A stretch of 64,000 nt of DNA from UBA2334 sp049653005 (lineage in GTDB: Bacteria; Pseudomonadota; Gammaproteobacteria; Burkholderiales; Burkholderiaceae_C). The stretch is taken from assembly GCA_049653005.1 (NCBI GenBank), contig JBASFL010000131.1, positions 40,309-104,308 of the forward strand, read 5' to 3'. Each line of letters begins with the position of its first letter. The first letter of the stretch is position 1. The notes beneath the pieces are model-generated. The model searched no databases. It saw nothing but the letters and a program-made list of their open reading frames with translations, and was not told the origin of the DNA. This document shows, piece after piece, positions 17,523 through 26,696 of the stretch. The translations under genes were made by a program, and so were the position numbers.

Positions 17523-18104
17523 TCAGCGCGGCGCAAAAAGGGTTTGCGTGGTGCGGCTTCGGTTGAAGTGCACCACGCGTTTTGCAGATGGGCGGGTGAT
17601 GGTCATGCTGTGGTGTGCCTCGGCTGAGGTGCTGCCCCACAGTTTCAGGGTGAAGGTGTAGTGCGCGTTGTCCTTTTCCACCGCCTCGCCCTGAGCGGTG
17701 TATTTGCCCATCACCACCACTTGGCGGGCGGGCAATTGGTGGGCATCGTCGGGCGGCGAAAGGGTCAGCATCAGCCCTTCCAGCGGCAGGGCTTGGCCGT
17801 TGCGGCGGAGTTGCAGGCCCGCCAACAGCTGTTTTTTAATCTCGGCTTGGTGGGCCTGAAGCTCGGCAGGGCTCAAGGCCCCGTCGCCGTTATCGTCGGT
17901 CTTTTTCAAAGCCGACACGGGAACGGACAGCAACAGGTATGCCCCGTCGCCCTTGAAGTTGAGCGTGCCTTTTTGCGCCACCATCAAATGGGCGTGTGCC
18001 GCCCCAGCCACGGCCAGCGTTGCACACAGCAAGGCCGCCTTGAGCGGAAGGCCAAGCGCCACAGCCAACGCCGCCCCGGCGCGCGGAAACCACGGGGTGT
18101 TCAT
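17523..18104 (-). CDS. Exported EF-hand-like protein
   Basis: A 193-residue protein with a signal peptide (LKAALLCATLAVAGAAHAH). It has a single EF-hand-type calcium loop at about residues 70-81 (DDNGDGALSPAE, in a TDDNGDGALSPAEL context). The C-terminal half is likely beta-rich and I do not recognise it. It is encoded 8 bases downstream of the YHYH lipoprotein, so the two are probably co-expressed. The ATG at 18104 gives a normal signal peptide. Confidence 0.75.
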   Translation of the reverse strand: MNTPWFPRAGAALAVALGLPLKAALLCATLAVAGAAHAHLMVAQKGTLNFKGDGAYLLLSVPVSALKKTDDNGDGALSPAELQAHQAEIKKQLLAGLQLRRNGQALPLEGLMLTLSPPDDAHQLPARQVVVMGKYTAQGEAVEKDNAHYTFTLKLWGSTSAEAHHSMTITRPSAKRVVHFNRSRTTQTLFAPR

Positions 18105-18112
18105 GGCGCGGC

Positions 18113-19150
18113 TCACCGAATGGACGCCGCAGTGCCTTTGACGCAGCGCCCCATGAACGGGAATGTGTCGGTGATGACGTAGTGGTAAATCCCGCCGGGG
18201 AACTCGGGCGTCACGCCGGTGCGGCCATTGCATTCGTCCAGGTCGCCCAGGCCGCTCACGTACTCGTGGTCCTGGGTGAAGGTTCCCATGGGGTAAATGC
18301 CGGTCGAGGGGCGGTTGGCGTCGGCAGTGGCTTTCAGCCGGTAGCTGGCGCGCAGCACTTTCACAGCCGAGGTGGCGTTGTGGGCATCGGTGTGGCCATA
18401 GCGGGCGTAAATGGGGAAGCCATCGGGGGCCCAACCGGTGAGTGTCATCGTTGAGGTGCCTTTGCCCAGTTTGGTGATGAGCCGCTCGGGCATGCCGTGG
18501 TAGTGGTAAGCCCCGTTGGGCTGCACGTGGGCGTTGTTTTCGTCGGTGCCGAAGTTGAACACCGTCTGGCCCAGGGCCTCCATGTGCCAGCTGCCCGTGC
18601 CCCCGGCCTGCGTGCAAGTGGCCCCACCGCTGTTGCCGCAGGTGCCAGCGGTCCCGGGCTCCATCTTCACCCCGTTGAGTGCATAGCCGTTGGTCACCAC
18701 CTGGGTGCTGCTGGCCGTGACAACCGGCGCCAGGGTGTAGGTCGCGGTGGTTGACACCGCCCCGATGGTGTTGGGGTTGCCCGGCCCTGGAAATGTGCCC
18801 ACCTCGTGGTTGGGCACCCCGTTCGAGGCCAATACACGCGAGGTGCCACCGCAAGCCCAGCTGTAGGTGGCGGTCAACCGCACGGATTCGTCTGCGTTGT
18901 ATTCACTGCCACTGAGGCCGCACAGCACGCCGCCCGTGCCAGCGGTGGCCGTTGCGGCGGGGGGGCTGGGCTGTGCAGCGGCGGGCGGTGTACTGGTGGC
19001 GGTGGGTGGGGTGGTGGTGTCTGTTGCGGGCGCGGCCTCCGATGGCTCGCCACCTCCGCCGCACGCCGCCAGCAGCCCCAGCGCCAGGGCTGTCCACCAG
19101 TGACGTTGGGGCGAATGGGGTTGTTCGGCTGGGCGTTCAGGGTGTGACAT
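18113..19150 (-). CDS. YHYH-domain lipoprotein
   Basis: A 345-residue protein with a lipobox (LGLLAACGGGG), a Thr/Pro/Ala-rich linker, then a YHYH-type domain. The motif HVQPNGAYHYHGMPE and later GGIYHYVITDTFPF are diagnostic. YHYH proteins are secreted or surface-anchored and of unknown function; the His/Tyr motif suggests metal binding. Conserved Cys pairs (CGLSG...WACGG, TCGNSGGATCTQ) may form disulfides. The ATG at 19150 starts just before the lipoprotein signal. Confidence 0.85.
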   Translation of the reverse strand: MSHPERPAEQPHSPQRHWWTALALGLLAACGGGGEPSEAAPATDTTTPPTATSTPPAAAQPSPPAATATAGTGGVLCGLSGSEYNADESVRLTATYSWACGGTSRVLASNGVPNHEVGTFPGPGNPNTIGAVSTTATYTLAPVVTASSTQVVTNGYALNGVKMEPGTAGTCGNSGGATCTQAGGTGSWHMEALGQTVFNFGTDENNAHVQPNGAYHYHGMPERLITKLGKGTSTMTLTGWAPDGFPIYARYGHTDAHNATSAVKVLRASYRLKATADANRPSTGIYPMGTFTQDHEYVSGLGDLDECNGRTGVTPEFPGGIYHYVITDTFPFMGRCVKGTAASIR

Positions 19151-19177
19151 GGCGTGGGTCGGTGGGGTGGATGTGTT

Positions 19178-19193
19178 TGAGCGACGTTGCTCA
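19178..19193. promoter_or_regulatory. Inverted repeat in the YHYH/two-component divergent region
   Basis: TGAGC-GACGTT-GCTCA, 5-bp arms, in the 129-base gap between the YHYH gene and the histidine kinase gene. It is a candidate site for the response regulator; the arms are short. Confidence 0.3.
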
Positions 19194-19279
19194 GGCACGA
19201 ATGTGGGCGACAAATGTGTAGCGATTGCGGATGGACGTCCAAAGTCCCTCCACAATCGTTTCACCTAATCGCTGCCGCC

Positions 19280-20719
19280 ATGCGCCTTCGACTTGTTCAC
19301 ACCCTTTCACTGATGTTGCTTGCCGCCGTGGGCTTCAGCGTGGCGGCCATGGGGGGCGTGGGGGCGTGGCACCTGAGGCAAGGCTTCAGCGCGTACGTTC
19401 AGGCCCGGGACGTGGAGCGGCTCGACACCTTCGTGGCGGTCACGGCCACACGGCTGGCCACGGACGGCGGCGTTGACGCGCTGTTGAACCGCCGCATCAC
19501 CGTGCCCATGCTGCTGGCCGACCTGGCCAAAAAAGAAGGCGATACACGGCCGCACCGTGCCGGTGGTGGCCCCAACAACGGTGCCCCACCACCGCCCCCG
19601 GGCCCGCCTGATGCGTTTGGGGCCCGGCTGGCGCTGTTTTTTCCAGACGGCCGTCGGCTGGCGGGAAGACCGCTGGCCCCTGACGGGGGGCCGTTGATCG
19701 AACGCCCCGTTGTGGTGGAGGGCCAAGTGTTGGCCCTTGCCCGGCTCAGGCCCATACAGCGGATGGCCGACGAATACGAGGTGCGGTTTCTTCGCTCCCA
19801 ATACCTGGGCATGGCCGCTGTGGCCGCCGTGCTGATGGTGCTGGCGCTGGCCTTGGCGTGGTGGCTTGCCCGCCACTGGGCGCGCCCGTTGGCAGCTGTG
19901 CGAGACGCCACGGCCCGCATTGCGCGGGGCGAGTTGGGGGTGCGGCTGCCCATGGAACGCCACGACGAAATCGGCGATGTGGTGCGCAACGTCAACGCCA
20001 TGGCCGAAAGCCTGCAGCGCCTGGAGGGTGCCCGGCGGCGCTGGATTGCCGACATGTCACACGAGCTGCGCACGCCGCTGAGCGGGTTGCGCGCAGAGGT
20101 TGAGGCCTTGCTGGACGGCGTGCGGCCCTTTTCGTTGGCGGCGGCGCATTCCCTGCACGAAGACATTCTTCGGTTGGGGACGTTGGTGGACGATTTGCAC
20201 CTGCTCGCCATGGCCGATCTCCAGAGCCTGCCTTGCCATTTCACCGACTGTGATGCCGAAACCGTGGTGCGTGAAACCGTTCAACGTTACCAACCCCGGT
20301 TCACCGCCCGTGGGCTGGTGCTGAGCGCCACCACCACCCCGGTGTGCACCCATGCCGACCCTGCACGCCTCACCCAGCTGCTGTGCAATTTGCTTGAAAA
20401 CAGCTTGCGCTACACCGACCCACCCGGGCAGGTGGCGGTGAGCCTTTGGGAAGACGGCGCGACCCTGTGCCTGCAAGTGGACGACAGCACGCCCGGCGTG
20501 CCCGATGGTGACCTGCCACGCGTGTTTGAGCCGCTGTACCGCGCCGACGCGGCCCGCAGCCGCCACAGCGGCGGCAGTGGCCTGGGCCTGGCCATTTGCC
20601 AGGCCATTGCACAGGCGCACAAAGGGCACCTCACGGCCGGTGTGTCGCCCCTGGGTGGGCTGCGGCTGAGGCTGGTGCTGCCGGTTCAACGCAGAAAGGT
20701 GCCGCCGCTGTGGCCTTGA
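19280..20719 (+). CDS. Sensor histidine kinase (BaeS/OmpR-partner type)
   Basis: A 479-residue membrane kinase. Membrane segments at about residues 8-30 and 177-200 flank a periplasmic sensor with a Pro/Gly-rich stretch (NNGAPPPPPGPPD). HAMP follows, then HisKA with MSHELRTPLSGL (phospho-His), N box NLLENSLRYTD and G boxes with HSGGSGLGLAIC. The D-box segment reads QVDDSTPGVPDG. The start at 19280 precedes a positive/hydrophobic signal anchor. Its 3' end overlaps the response regulator gene. Confidence 0.92.
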   Translation: MRLRLVHTLSLMLLAAVGFSVAAMGGVGAWHLRQGFSAYVQARDVERLDTFVAVTATRLATDGGVDALLNRRITVPMLLADLAKKEGDTRPHRAGGGPNNGAPPPPPGPPDAFGARLALFFPDGRRLAGRPLAPDGGPLIERPVVVEGQVLALARLRPIQRMADEYEVRFLRSQYLGMAAVAAVLMVLALALAWWLARHWARPLAAVRDATARIARGELGVRLPMERHDEIGDVVRNVNAMAESLQRLEGARRRWIADMSHELRTPLSGLRAEVEALLDGVRPFSLAAAHSLHEDILRLGTLVDDLHLLAMADLQSLPCHFTDCDAETVVRETVQRYQPRFTARGLVLSATTTPVCTHADPARLTQLLCNLLENSLRYTDPPGQVAVSLWEDGATLCLQVDDSTPGVPDGDLPRVFEPLYRADAARSRHSGGSGLGLAICQAIAQAHKGHLTAGVSPLGGLRLRLVLPVQRRKVPPLWP

Positions 20720-21405
20720 ACACCCAGGGTGCTGAGCCCTATGTGCTGGTGGTCGAAGACGACCCCAAGATCGCGCAGGTTCTGGTGGACTATTTGCACG
20801 CCGGTGGCCTGGCCGCTCGCCAGGTGGCCGACGGTGTGCTGGCCGTGCAAACCGCCAGACAGCACCCCCCGGGGGTCATCGTGCTCGACCTGATGTTGCC
20901 CGGCATGGACGGCATGGCCGTGTGCCAGGCCGTGCGTGCGTTCAGCGACGTGCCCATCATCATGTTGACCGCGCGGGTGGACGAGGCAGACCGGTTGCGC
21001 GGCCTGGACGCCGGTGCCGACGACTATGTGTGCAAACCCTTCAGCCCCAGGGAGGTGGTGTCGCGCGTGAAAGCGCAGCTGCGCCGTGCCAGCGGTTTGC
21101 TGCAGGTGCGGGCGGTGCCTTGGCTTGTGGACGACAACACCTGGCGCATCGCGTGGCGCGGTCAGTGGCTGCCCCTGACACCGGTCGAATTCCGCATGCT
21201 GCGCCAACTGCTGAGCCAACCGGGGCGGGTGTTTTCGCGCGCCCAATTGCTGGGCGGTCTGCATGACGATTTGCGCGACGTGAGCGACCGCGCCGTTGAC
21301 AGCCATGTGAAGAACCTGAGGCGAAAAATCCAGGCCGCTGACCCTTCGAGCGATTGCCTCGTCTCGGTGTACGGCGTGGGTTACCGGTTTGAACCCCCCC
21401 ACTGA
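20710..21405 (+). CDS. OmpR-family response regulator
   Basis: A 231-residue regulator. The receiver domain has the acidic pair VVEDDP, phospho-acceptor Asp in VIVLDLMLPGMDG and the Lys of DYVCKPFSP. The C-terminal winged helix ends AVDSHVKNLRRKIQ...VYGVGYRF. The GTG at 20710 overlaps the kinase end by 10 bases and has AAGG ten bases upstream. Probable targets are the divergent YHYH and EF-hand genes and its own operon. Confidence 0.92.
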   Translation: MALNTQGAEPYVLVVEDDPKIAQVLVDYLHAGGLAARQVADGVLAVQTARQHPPGVIVLDLMLPGMDGMAVCQAVRAFSDVPIIMLTARVDEADRLRGLDAGADDYVCKPFSPREVVSRVKAQLRRASGLLQVRAVPWLVDDNTWRIAWRGQWLPLTPVEFRMLRQLLSQPGRVFSRAQLLGGLHDDLRDVSDRAVDSHVKNLRRKIQAADPSSDCLVSVYGVGYRFEPPH

Positions 21406-21420
21406 TTCACCCGCGCCGCG

Positions 21421-22557
21421 TCAAGCCACCGCTTGCACCACCCGGTTGCGTCCCTCTCGTTTGGCCTGGTACAGGGCGTGGTCGGCGCTGCGCAGCAGCT
21501 CGTCCACGGTGTGGCCGTGGTCGGGGTAGCTGGCCACGCCCACCGACAAGGTGACAGCAATTTCCCCACCCGCGGTCAGGAACGCGTGGCTTTGCACCGC
21601 CCGGCGCAACTGCTCGGCGCGTTGCAAGGCCTGGGGCAGTGGCAGCTGGGGCAGCATCAGCAAAAACTCTTCGCCGCCGTAGCGGCACACCACGTCGTGG
21701 GCGCGGGCATGGGTGGCCAGAATCAGCCCCATTTGGCGCAGCACCTCGTCACCCACCGGGTGGCCGTGGGTGTCGTTGATGGTTTTGAAGTGGTCGATGT
21801 CCACCATCAGCAGCGAAATGGGCGATCCCTCGCGGGCGCAGCGCATCAGCTCGCGTTGCAAGGTGGTGTCCAGGTAGCGGCGGTTGTATTGGCCGGTCAG
21901 CGGGTCGCGGTGGGCTTGCTCGCGCAGTTGCTCTTGCAGGCGGTTGATTTCATCCAGCTGGGTGCGCAGGACTTCGTTGGCCTGCTCGATGGCTTGTGCG
22001 CTCAGCTCGCGTTCCTGGCGCAGCCGCCGCAACTGGCTGATGCGGATTTGTGCCACGTCGCCAATGCCCAGCACATACACCAGCAGCCCCGCCATGCAAA
22101 ACAGGGTGGTGGGCCAATCGGTGTCGGGGCGCCAGGCGAACGCGCCGGTGGCCCACCAGGTCAGCGCCCCAAGCCCAAACGCCGCACCTGCCGACACGCC
22201 CCCGCGCCAGCCTTTGTTGAACACGCTGTTGAACAGGGTGGCCATGCCCATGGCAAACGACAGCCAGGTGGGCAGGCCCAGCACGGCGGCGCAAAGGCCC
22301 AGGCTGTAAGCGTCCACCAGCAGGTGCTTCATCTCACGGGCAATGGGGTCGGGCGCTGGGCGCACCAGGGTCAGCAGGGCTTGCGGGTACACCAGCAGCT
22401 GCGCCACCAGGTAGGCCCACAGGCCCAGCGACACCGGTGTGCCCCACAGGTGCAGTGCCACGGCGACCAGCACCGCCGCAAACGACAGGCTGCGGAACTG
22501 GTGGTGTTTGCGCACCAGCCAAGGGGTGCGGTGTGGGGCGAATGTGTGAGGCATCAT
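21421..22557 (-). CDS. Diguanylate cyclase with MASE2-like membrane domain
   Basis: A 378-residue protein. The N-terminal 180 residues hold about five to six membrane segments resembling MASE2; a coiled segment (ERELSAQAIEQANEVLRTQLDEINRLQEQ) links to a GGDEF domain. The active-site motif is GGEEF, and RAHD five residues earlier is an intact inhibitory site. It should make cyclic-di-GMP at the inner membrane. It follows the PhnD/GGDEF/EAL gene on the same strand, with a repeat copy between them. Confidence 0.92.
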   Translation of the reverse strand: MMPHTFAPHRTPWLVRKHHQFRSLSFAAVLVAVALHLWGTPVSLGLWAYLVAQLLVYPQALLTLVRPAPDPIAREMKHLLVDAYSLGLCAAVLGLPTWLSFAMGMATLFNSVFNKGWRGGVSAGAAFGLGALTWWATGAFAWRPDTDWPTTLFCMAGLLVYVLGIGDVAQIRISQLRRLRQERELSAQAIEQANEVLRTQLDEINRLQEQLREQAHRDPLTGQYNRRYLDTTLQRELMRCAREGSPISLLMVDIDHFKTINDTHGHPVGDEVLRQMGLILATHARAHDVVCRYGGEEFLLMLPQLPLPQALQRAEQLRRAVQSHAFLTAGGEIAVTLSVGVASYPDHGHTVDELLRSADHALYQAKREGRNRVVQAVA

Positions 22558-22563
22558 TTTATG

Positions 22564-22616
22564 AAAAATAGGCCTCTAGCGCTTGACCGTATTGGGTTTG
22601 CAGCTATGCATTATTC
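22564..22616 (+). repeat. Dispersed repeat, copy C
   Basis: AAAAATAGGCCTCTAGCGCTTG followed by a GTATTGGGTTTGCAGCTAT half. It occupies the gap between two cyclic-di-GMP genes and covers the stop codon (22611-22613) of the upstream one. Confidence 0.8.
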
Positions 22617-25600
22617 GGCAATCAACACGCTGGAACGCAGCGTTTCCCAGGCCTTGAACTGGTGCCATTGGGCCACCCAGGCGGGCCAGTCGGCCGCTGG
22701 CATGGGGCGGCCAATGCCGTAGCCCTGTGCCAGGTGGCAGCCCAGGCGCAGCAGGGCGGCGGCGTGCTCCAGCGTTTCCACCCCCTCGGCAATCACGGGG
22801 CGGTGGAAGGCGTGTGCCAGGTACACCACGCTTTGCACAATGCCGTGGTCCTCCGGGTCGGTCAGCATGTCGCGCACAAAGCTCTGGTCGATCTTGATGA
22901 GGTCCACCGGCAGCTTGCGGAAGTAGGCCAGCGACGAGTAACCGGTGCCGAAATCGTCCAGGGCGAAGCGCACGCCCAGCTCGCGGCATTCCGTCATGAC
23001 GCGGGCGGCGGTTTGCATGTCGGCCAAGGCGGCGCTTTCCAGAATTTCCAGCTCCAGCTCGCCGGGTTGCACCGCCGGGTGGCGTTGCAGGGCACCTTGC
23101 AGCCAGGGTTTGAAGCCGGGTTTGAGCAGTTGCGGCCCGCTCAGGTTGACGCTGATGCAGGCGTCTGGCGCCAGCACATTGCCCAGTGCCTTCCAGGCGG
23201 TGATTTGCGCCAGCGCGGTTTCAATGACCCATTCGCCCACCAGCACTTCCAGGTCGGTGCCGTCCATGTGCCACAGAAAGGCGGCGGGCGACAGCAGGCC
23301 TTGCTCGGGGTGTTGCCAGCGGATCAGGGCCTCGGCCCCCACCACCTCGCCGGTGTCCAGGTCCACCTTGGGTTGGTAGAACAGCCGCAGTTCGTTGTCG
23401 GCCAGGGCTTCTGCCAACCGGGTAACCAGCTCGCGCTGCACCTGCACTTCGCGGTCTTGGGCCAGGTCGAACAGGTGGTGCTGGTTGCGCCCGGCCTGCT
23501 TGGCGCGGTACATGGCCTGGTCGGCGTGGCGCAGCAGGGTGTCGGCGTCCACGTCGTCAGCGGGGAACAGGGTCACCCCCACACTGGCCGACACGGTGGC
23601 GCTCACATCGCCCAGGGCCACGGGTTGTTTCACCGCCGTCAGCACGCGCTCCAGCACGCCCTCCCATTCGTTGGGTTCGCCCAGGTCGGACAGCAGCAGC
23701 ACAAATTCGTCGCCCCCCAGGCGGGCCAAGGTGTCTTCGCCACGCAGGGTTTGCAGCAACCGTTGGGTGATGCTGATCAGCAGCCGGTCGCCCATGGCGT
23801 GGCCCAGGCGGTCGTTGACGGGCTTGAAGTCGTCCAGGTCGAGGTAACACACGGCCAGGGATTTGCCGTTGCGCCGCGCACGTGCCACGGCCTGGTTCAG
23901 GCGGTCGACCAGCATGCGGCGGTTGGGCACGCCCGTCAGGGGGTCGTAGTGGGCCAGGCGGTCCAGCTCGGCCTGGTGGGCCTTCAGGTGGCTGATGTCA
24001 GAAAACACCACCACGTGGTGCTGGGCCTGGTTGTCGCTGTGGCGCACGGCCGAGGCCGACAACGCACACACCAGTGTGCTGCCGTTGTGCCGGGCCAGCG
24101 CCAGCTCGCCTTGCCAGTGGCCCTGGTGGTCCAGCGCGCTGTACACCTGGGCCAGTGTGTGGGCACTGTCGTCCCCGGGGGTGGCCAACACGTTGAGGGT
24201 TTGGCCCAGCACTTCGCTGGCCTGGCGGCCGGTGATGCGGGTGAAGGCGGGGTTGACATCGGCAATGCGGTGCTGGGTGTCAGTGATCAGGATGGCGTCG
24301 TAGCTGTTGGCAAACACGCTGGCGGCCAGGCGCAGGCTGTCTTCGTTGTCTTTGGCCTGGGTGACGTCGCGCCACACGCCCACGGCTTCGGTGCGGCCGT
24401 CGGTGGAGTTGAGCAGCCGCAGTTCGTCCTGGAACCACAGGTATTTGCCCTGGGCGTTGGCAAACCGGAAGGTCTGGCGCACCTCGCCGGTCTGGTGCAG
24501 GTGGCGCAGGTTGGCCAGGGCCTGGGTGCGGTCGTCGGGGTGCAGGTGTTTGACCCACCAGTCGCGTTTGAGCGCGTCTTCCGGGGCGTAGCCCAGCAGC
24601 CGGGTGATGTTGCCGCTGACCCAGGTGGGTTCGGTCTGGTGGCGGGCCACGCGCAGGGTGTAGATCATCACCGGGCTGGCGTCCAGCAGGTAGCTGCGCT
24701 GGGCCGACGCCTGTTGCAAGGCCGCCCTTTCTTGTTCCAGGGTGCGCTGGGTGGTCAGCAGCCGCCGGGTGTTCAGCACCAGGCCAATGGCCAGGGCCAG
24801 CCCCAGGCCGGTGACGGTGCCCAGCGCCAAAATCCAGTCGCCGTAGCGCTTCCAGATGTCGGCCAGGTTGACCGGTGGCGCAGCGGCAAAGGGCTCCATG
24901 CGCAAATCGCGCATGGCCTGTTCCACGGGGGCGTAGTCGGCGGGAATGGTGAAGCCGTAAATGCCCGCGCTGCGGGTGGCGGGGTGGTCGGGCGTGAGCG
25001 CCATCAGCGCGGTGGCAATGCGCTGGCTGGTGGCGGCGTCCACGTGCAGCATCGACAAAAAGGGCCAATCGGGGTATAGCCGGGTGGAGGCCCGGTGCTC
25101 GAACCCCGGGTGGGCCAGGGGGTGTAACACCTCCAGTTCGCCCGGGGCCAGTTTGCCTTCGCGTTCCAGGTCTTCCAGCACGCCGGTGCGCATGAAGCCC
25201 ACGTCGGCTTTGCCGGTCAGCACGGAGGTGACCACCTGGTCCACCGGCTGGGTGGTTTCCACCCAGGTGATGTCGTCCAGCGGCACACCTTCGCGCAGCA
25301 GCTCGGCGGCGGGCGCCATGTAGGTGCCCAAAAAGTGTTTGCCCGCAATGGCCACGCGTTTGCCGGCCACGTCTTCCAGGGTGCGGATGTCCGGGCGGTC
25401 TTTGCGCCTCACGATGACCGCGCCAATGCCGTGCACACCGTGGTTGCCCTGGCGTGTCACCAGTGTCGCCAGTGCACCCGACAGACGGCCGTGTTCGCGC
25501 AGCTTCACGTAGTGCGTGGGGTTGGTCAGCACGAACTCGACCTGCTGGTGTTGCAGCGCGTCTTCCAGCTCGTCGTTGAGCAGGGGCAGCACTTTGATGC

Positions 25601-25796
25601 GAACCCCCGGCAACTGGGCCGACAGGTATTGGCCCAGCGCCGCGTAGCGCTCTTGCATCACGGGTTTGGGGCGAAAGGCAAACACCCCCAGTGTCAGCGT
25701 GCGTTCTTCGGCCCGGGCGGGGGTGGCCAGGGCCCACAACAACGCGCACAGCAGCCACCCCAGAAATCGGTTGGTGTGCGGGCGTTGAAGTGGCAT
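22611..25796 (-). CDS. PhnD-like/PAS/GGDEF/EAL cyclic-di-GMP protein
   Basis: A 1061-residue membrane sensor. Order: signal peptide, PhnD-like periplasmic binding domain (about residues 30-295), membrane segment (about 318-345), two PAS domains with PAC (about 370-620), GGDEF domain with intact GGDEF and RGED inhibitory site (about 630-790), and EAL domain (AEALIRW present, about 805-1050). It could make and degrade cyclic-di-GMP. Very similar in design to the partial gene at 1-2450; the two paralogs enclose the urt region. It lies directly downstream of ureD. Confidence 0.93.
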   Translation of the reverse strand: MPLQRPHTNRFLGWLLCALLWALATPARAEERTLTLGVFAFRPKPVMQERYAALGQYLSAQLPGVRIKVLPLLNDELEDALQHQQVEFVLTNPTHYVKLREHGRLSGALATLVTRQGNHGVHGIGAVIVRRKDRPDIRTLEDVAGKRVAIAGKHFLGTYMAPAAELLREGVPLDDITWVETTQPVDQVVTSVLTGKADVGFMRTGVLEDLEREGKLAPGELEVLHPLAHPGFEHRASTRLYPDWPFLSMLHVDAATSQRIATALMALTPDHPATRSAGIYGFTIPADYAPVEQAMRDLRMEPFAAAPPVNLADIWKRYGDWILALGTVTGLGLALAIGLVLNTRRLLTTQRTLEQERAALQQASAQRSYLLDASPVMIYTLRVARHQTEPTWVSGNITRLLGYAPEDALKRDWWVKHLHPDDRTQALANLRHLHQTGEVRQTFRFANAQGKYLWFQDELRLLNSTDGRTEAVGVWRDVTQAKDNEDSLRLAASVFANSYDAILITDTQHRIADVNPAFTRITGRQASEVLGQTLNVLATPGDDSAHTLAQVYSALDHQGHWQGELALARHNGSTLVCALSASAVRHSDNQAQHHVVVFSDISHLKAHQAELDRLAHYDPLTGVPNRRMLVDRLNQAVARARRNGKSLAVCYLDLDDFKPVNDRLGHAMGDRLLISITQRLLQTLRGEDTLARLGGDEFVLLLSDLGEPNEWEGVLERVLTAVKQPVALGDVSATVSASVGVTLFPADDVDADTLLRHADQAMYRAKQAGRNQHHLFDLAQDREVQVQRELVTRLAEALADNELRLFYQPKVDLDTGEVVGAEALIRWQHPEQGLLSPAAFLWHMDGTDLEVLVGEWVIETALAQITAWKALGNVLAPDACISVNLSGPQLLKPGFKPWLQGALQRHPAVQPGELELEILESAALADMQTAARVMTECRELGVRFALDDFGTGYSSLAYFRKLPVDLIKIDQSFVRDMLTDPEDHGIVQSVVYLAHAFHRPVIAEGVETLEHAAALLRLGCHLAQGYGIGRPMPAADWPAWVAQWHQFKAWETLRSSVLIAE

Positions 25797-25865
25797 GGCG
25801 GCAATTCGTGCGGTTGAAACGGCGGGCCGCCAAGCTTAGCGCAATGTGCGCCGTTCACCGCATGT

Positions 25866-26696
25866 TCACACGCCCCAAATGCGGGGCGGTTGGTTGCCCA
25901 GGCCCCAAACCACGGGCCGCAGTTGCGCCCACAGGTGTTTGAACAGGTCCATGGTGGGTTCCACCAGCGGGCTCAGCGTGCGCACCACCAGCACCTGGTC
26001 GTTGGGGCAGGTGGCCCCGGTGGTGGCGGCCAGGGCGTGGGGGGCCACGGCCGCGCGCACGGTCTCCAGCAGCTGCTCGCGCCGTGCGCTGCCCATGGGG
26101 GTGCCACTGGCCAGCACCAAGGTGCCCATGCAACGGTGGCCCGCCAGGCCCAGGGGGCTGTCGAGCAGCGTGGTGTCGGTGGCGGCCAGGTGGGATTGTT
26201 CGCGCCACACACCAGGCCAGTGCAGGCGTTGGCTGAGGTGGCCTGCATCAAACGGCTGCTGGGCCCCGGGCAGGCCCAGGGCGGTCACGTCCCAGGCCAG
26301 CAACTCCGCGCCGGGGGCCAAGTCGAGGAGCAGTTGGTTCACGGCCTGGCAGCCGGGGTAGGCAATGGTTTCCAGCGGCAGCCATTCCAGCCGGGCGTTG
26401 GCTGCCAGGCGCAGGGTCACGGTTTGGGTGGCCGCTTGCCCACTGCTTTTGTAAAAACGCGTGGCACCTTGGGTGCTGACCAGTGCGTGCGCGCCTGGGG
26501 CCACCGACACGTCGATGGCCAGCGTGTCGCCTTCCACCAGCCCGCCGGGCGGGTGCACCAGCACGTTGTGGCAAATGCCGTTGCCTTCGGGGTACAGGCT
26601 TTGCAGCACCCGCAGCGGGCCGTCGTGCGCAAAGCGCAGCAGCGTGCGGGGGGCTTCGTACCGGTAGTCCAGCTGCAAGCTGGCGTTCCAGCTCAT
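25866..26696 (-). CDS. ureD: Urease accessory protein UreD
   Basis: A 276-residue protein with the UreD pattern: LDYRYEAPRTLLRFAHDGPLRVLQSLYPEG, then HPPGGLVEGDTLAIDV, and STQGATRFYKS. UreD works with UreF and UreG to insert nickel into apo-urease. The ATG at 26696 overlaps the TGA of the deaminase gene (ATGA), so that start is preferred to the ATG at 26714. No ureA, ureB, ureC, ureE, ureF or ureG follows; the next gene is a cyclic-di-GMP protein. The urease must be encoded elsewhere or be absent. Confidence 0.92.
   Translation of the reverse strand: MSWNASLQLDYRYEAPRTLLRFAHDGPLRVLQSLYPEGNGICHNVLVHPPGGLVEGDTLAIDVSVAPGAHALVSTQGATRFYKSSGQAATQTVTLRLAANARLEWLPLETIAYPGCQAVNQLLLDLAPGAELLAWDVTALGLPGAQQPFDAGHLSQRLHWPGVWREQSHLAATDTTLLDSPLGLAGHRCMGTLVLASGTPMGSARREQLLETVRAAVAPHALAATTGATCPNDQVLVVRTLSPLVEPTMDLFKHLWAQLRPVVWGLGNQPPRIWGV

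Noticed and set aside
22662..25079. An 805-codon plus-strand open frame
   Set aside because: Antisense to the PhnD/GGDEF/EAL gene, which has intact GGDEF and EAL motifs.
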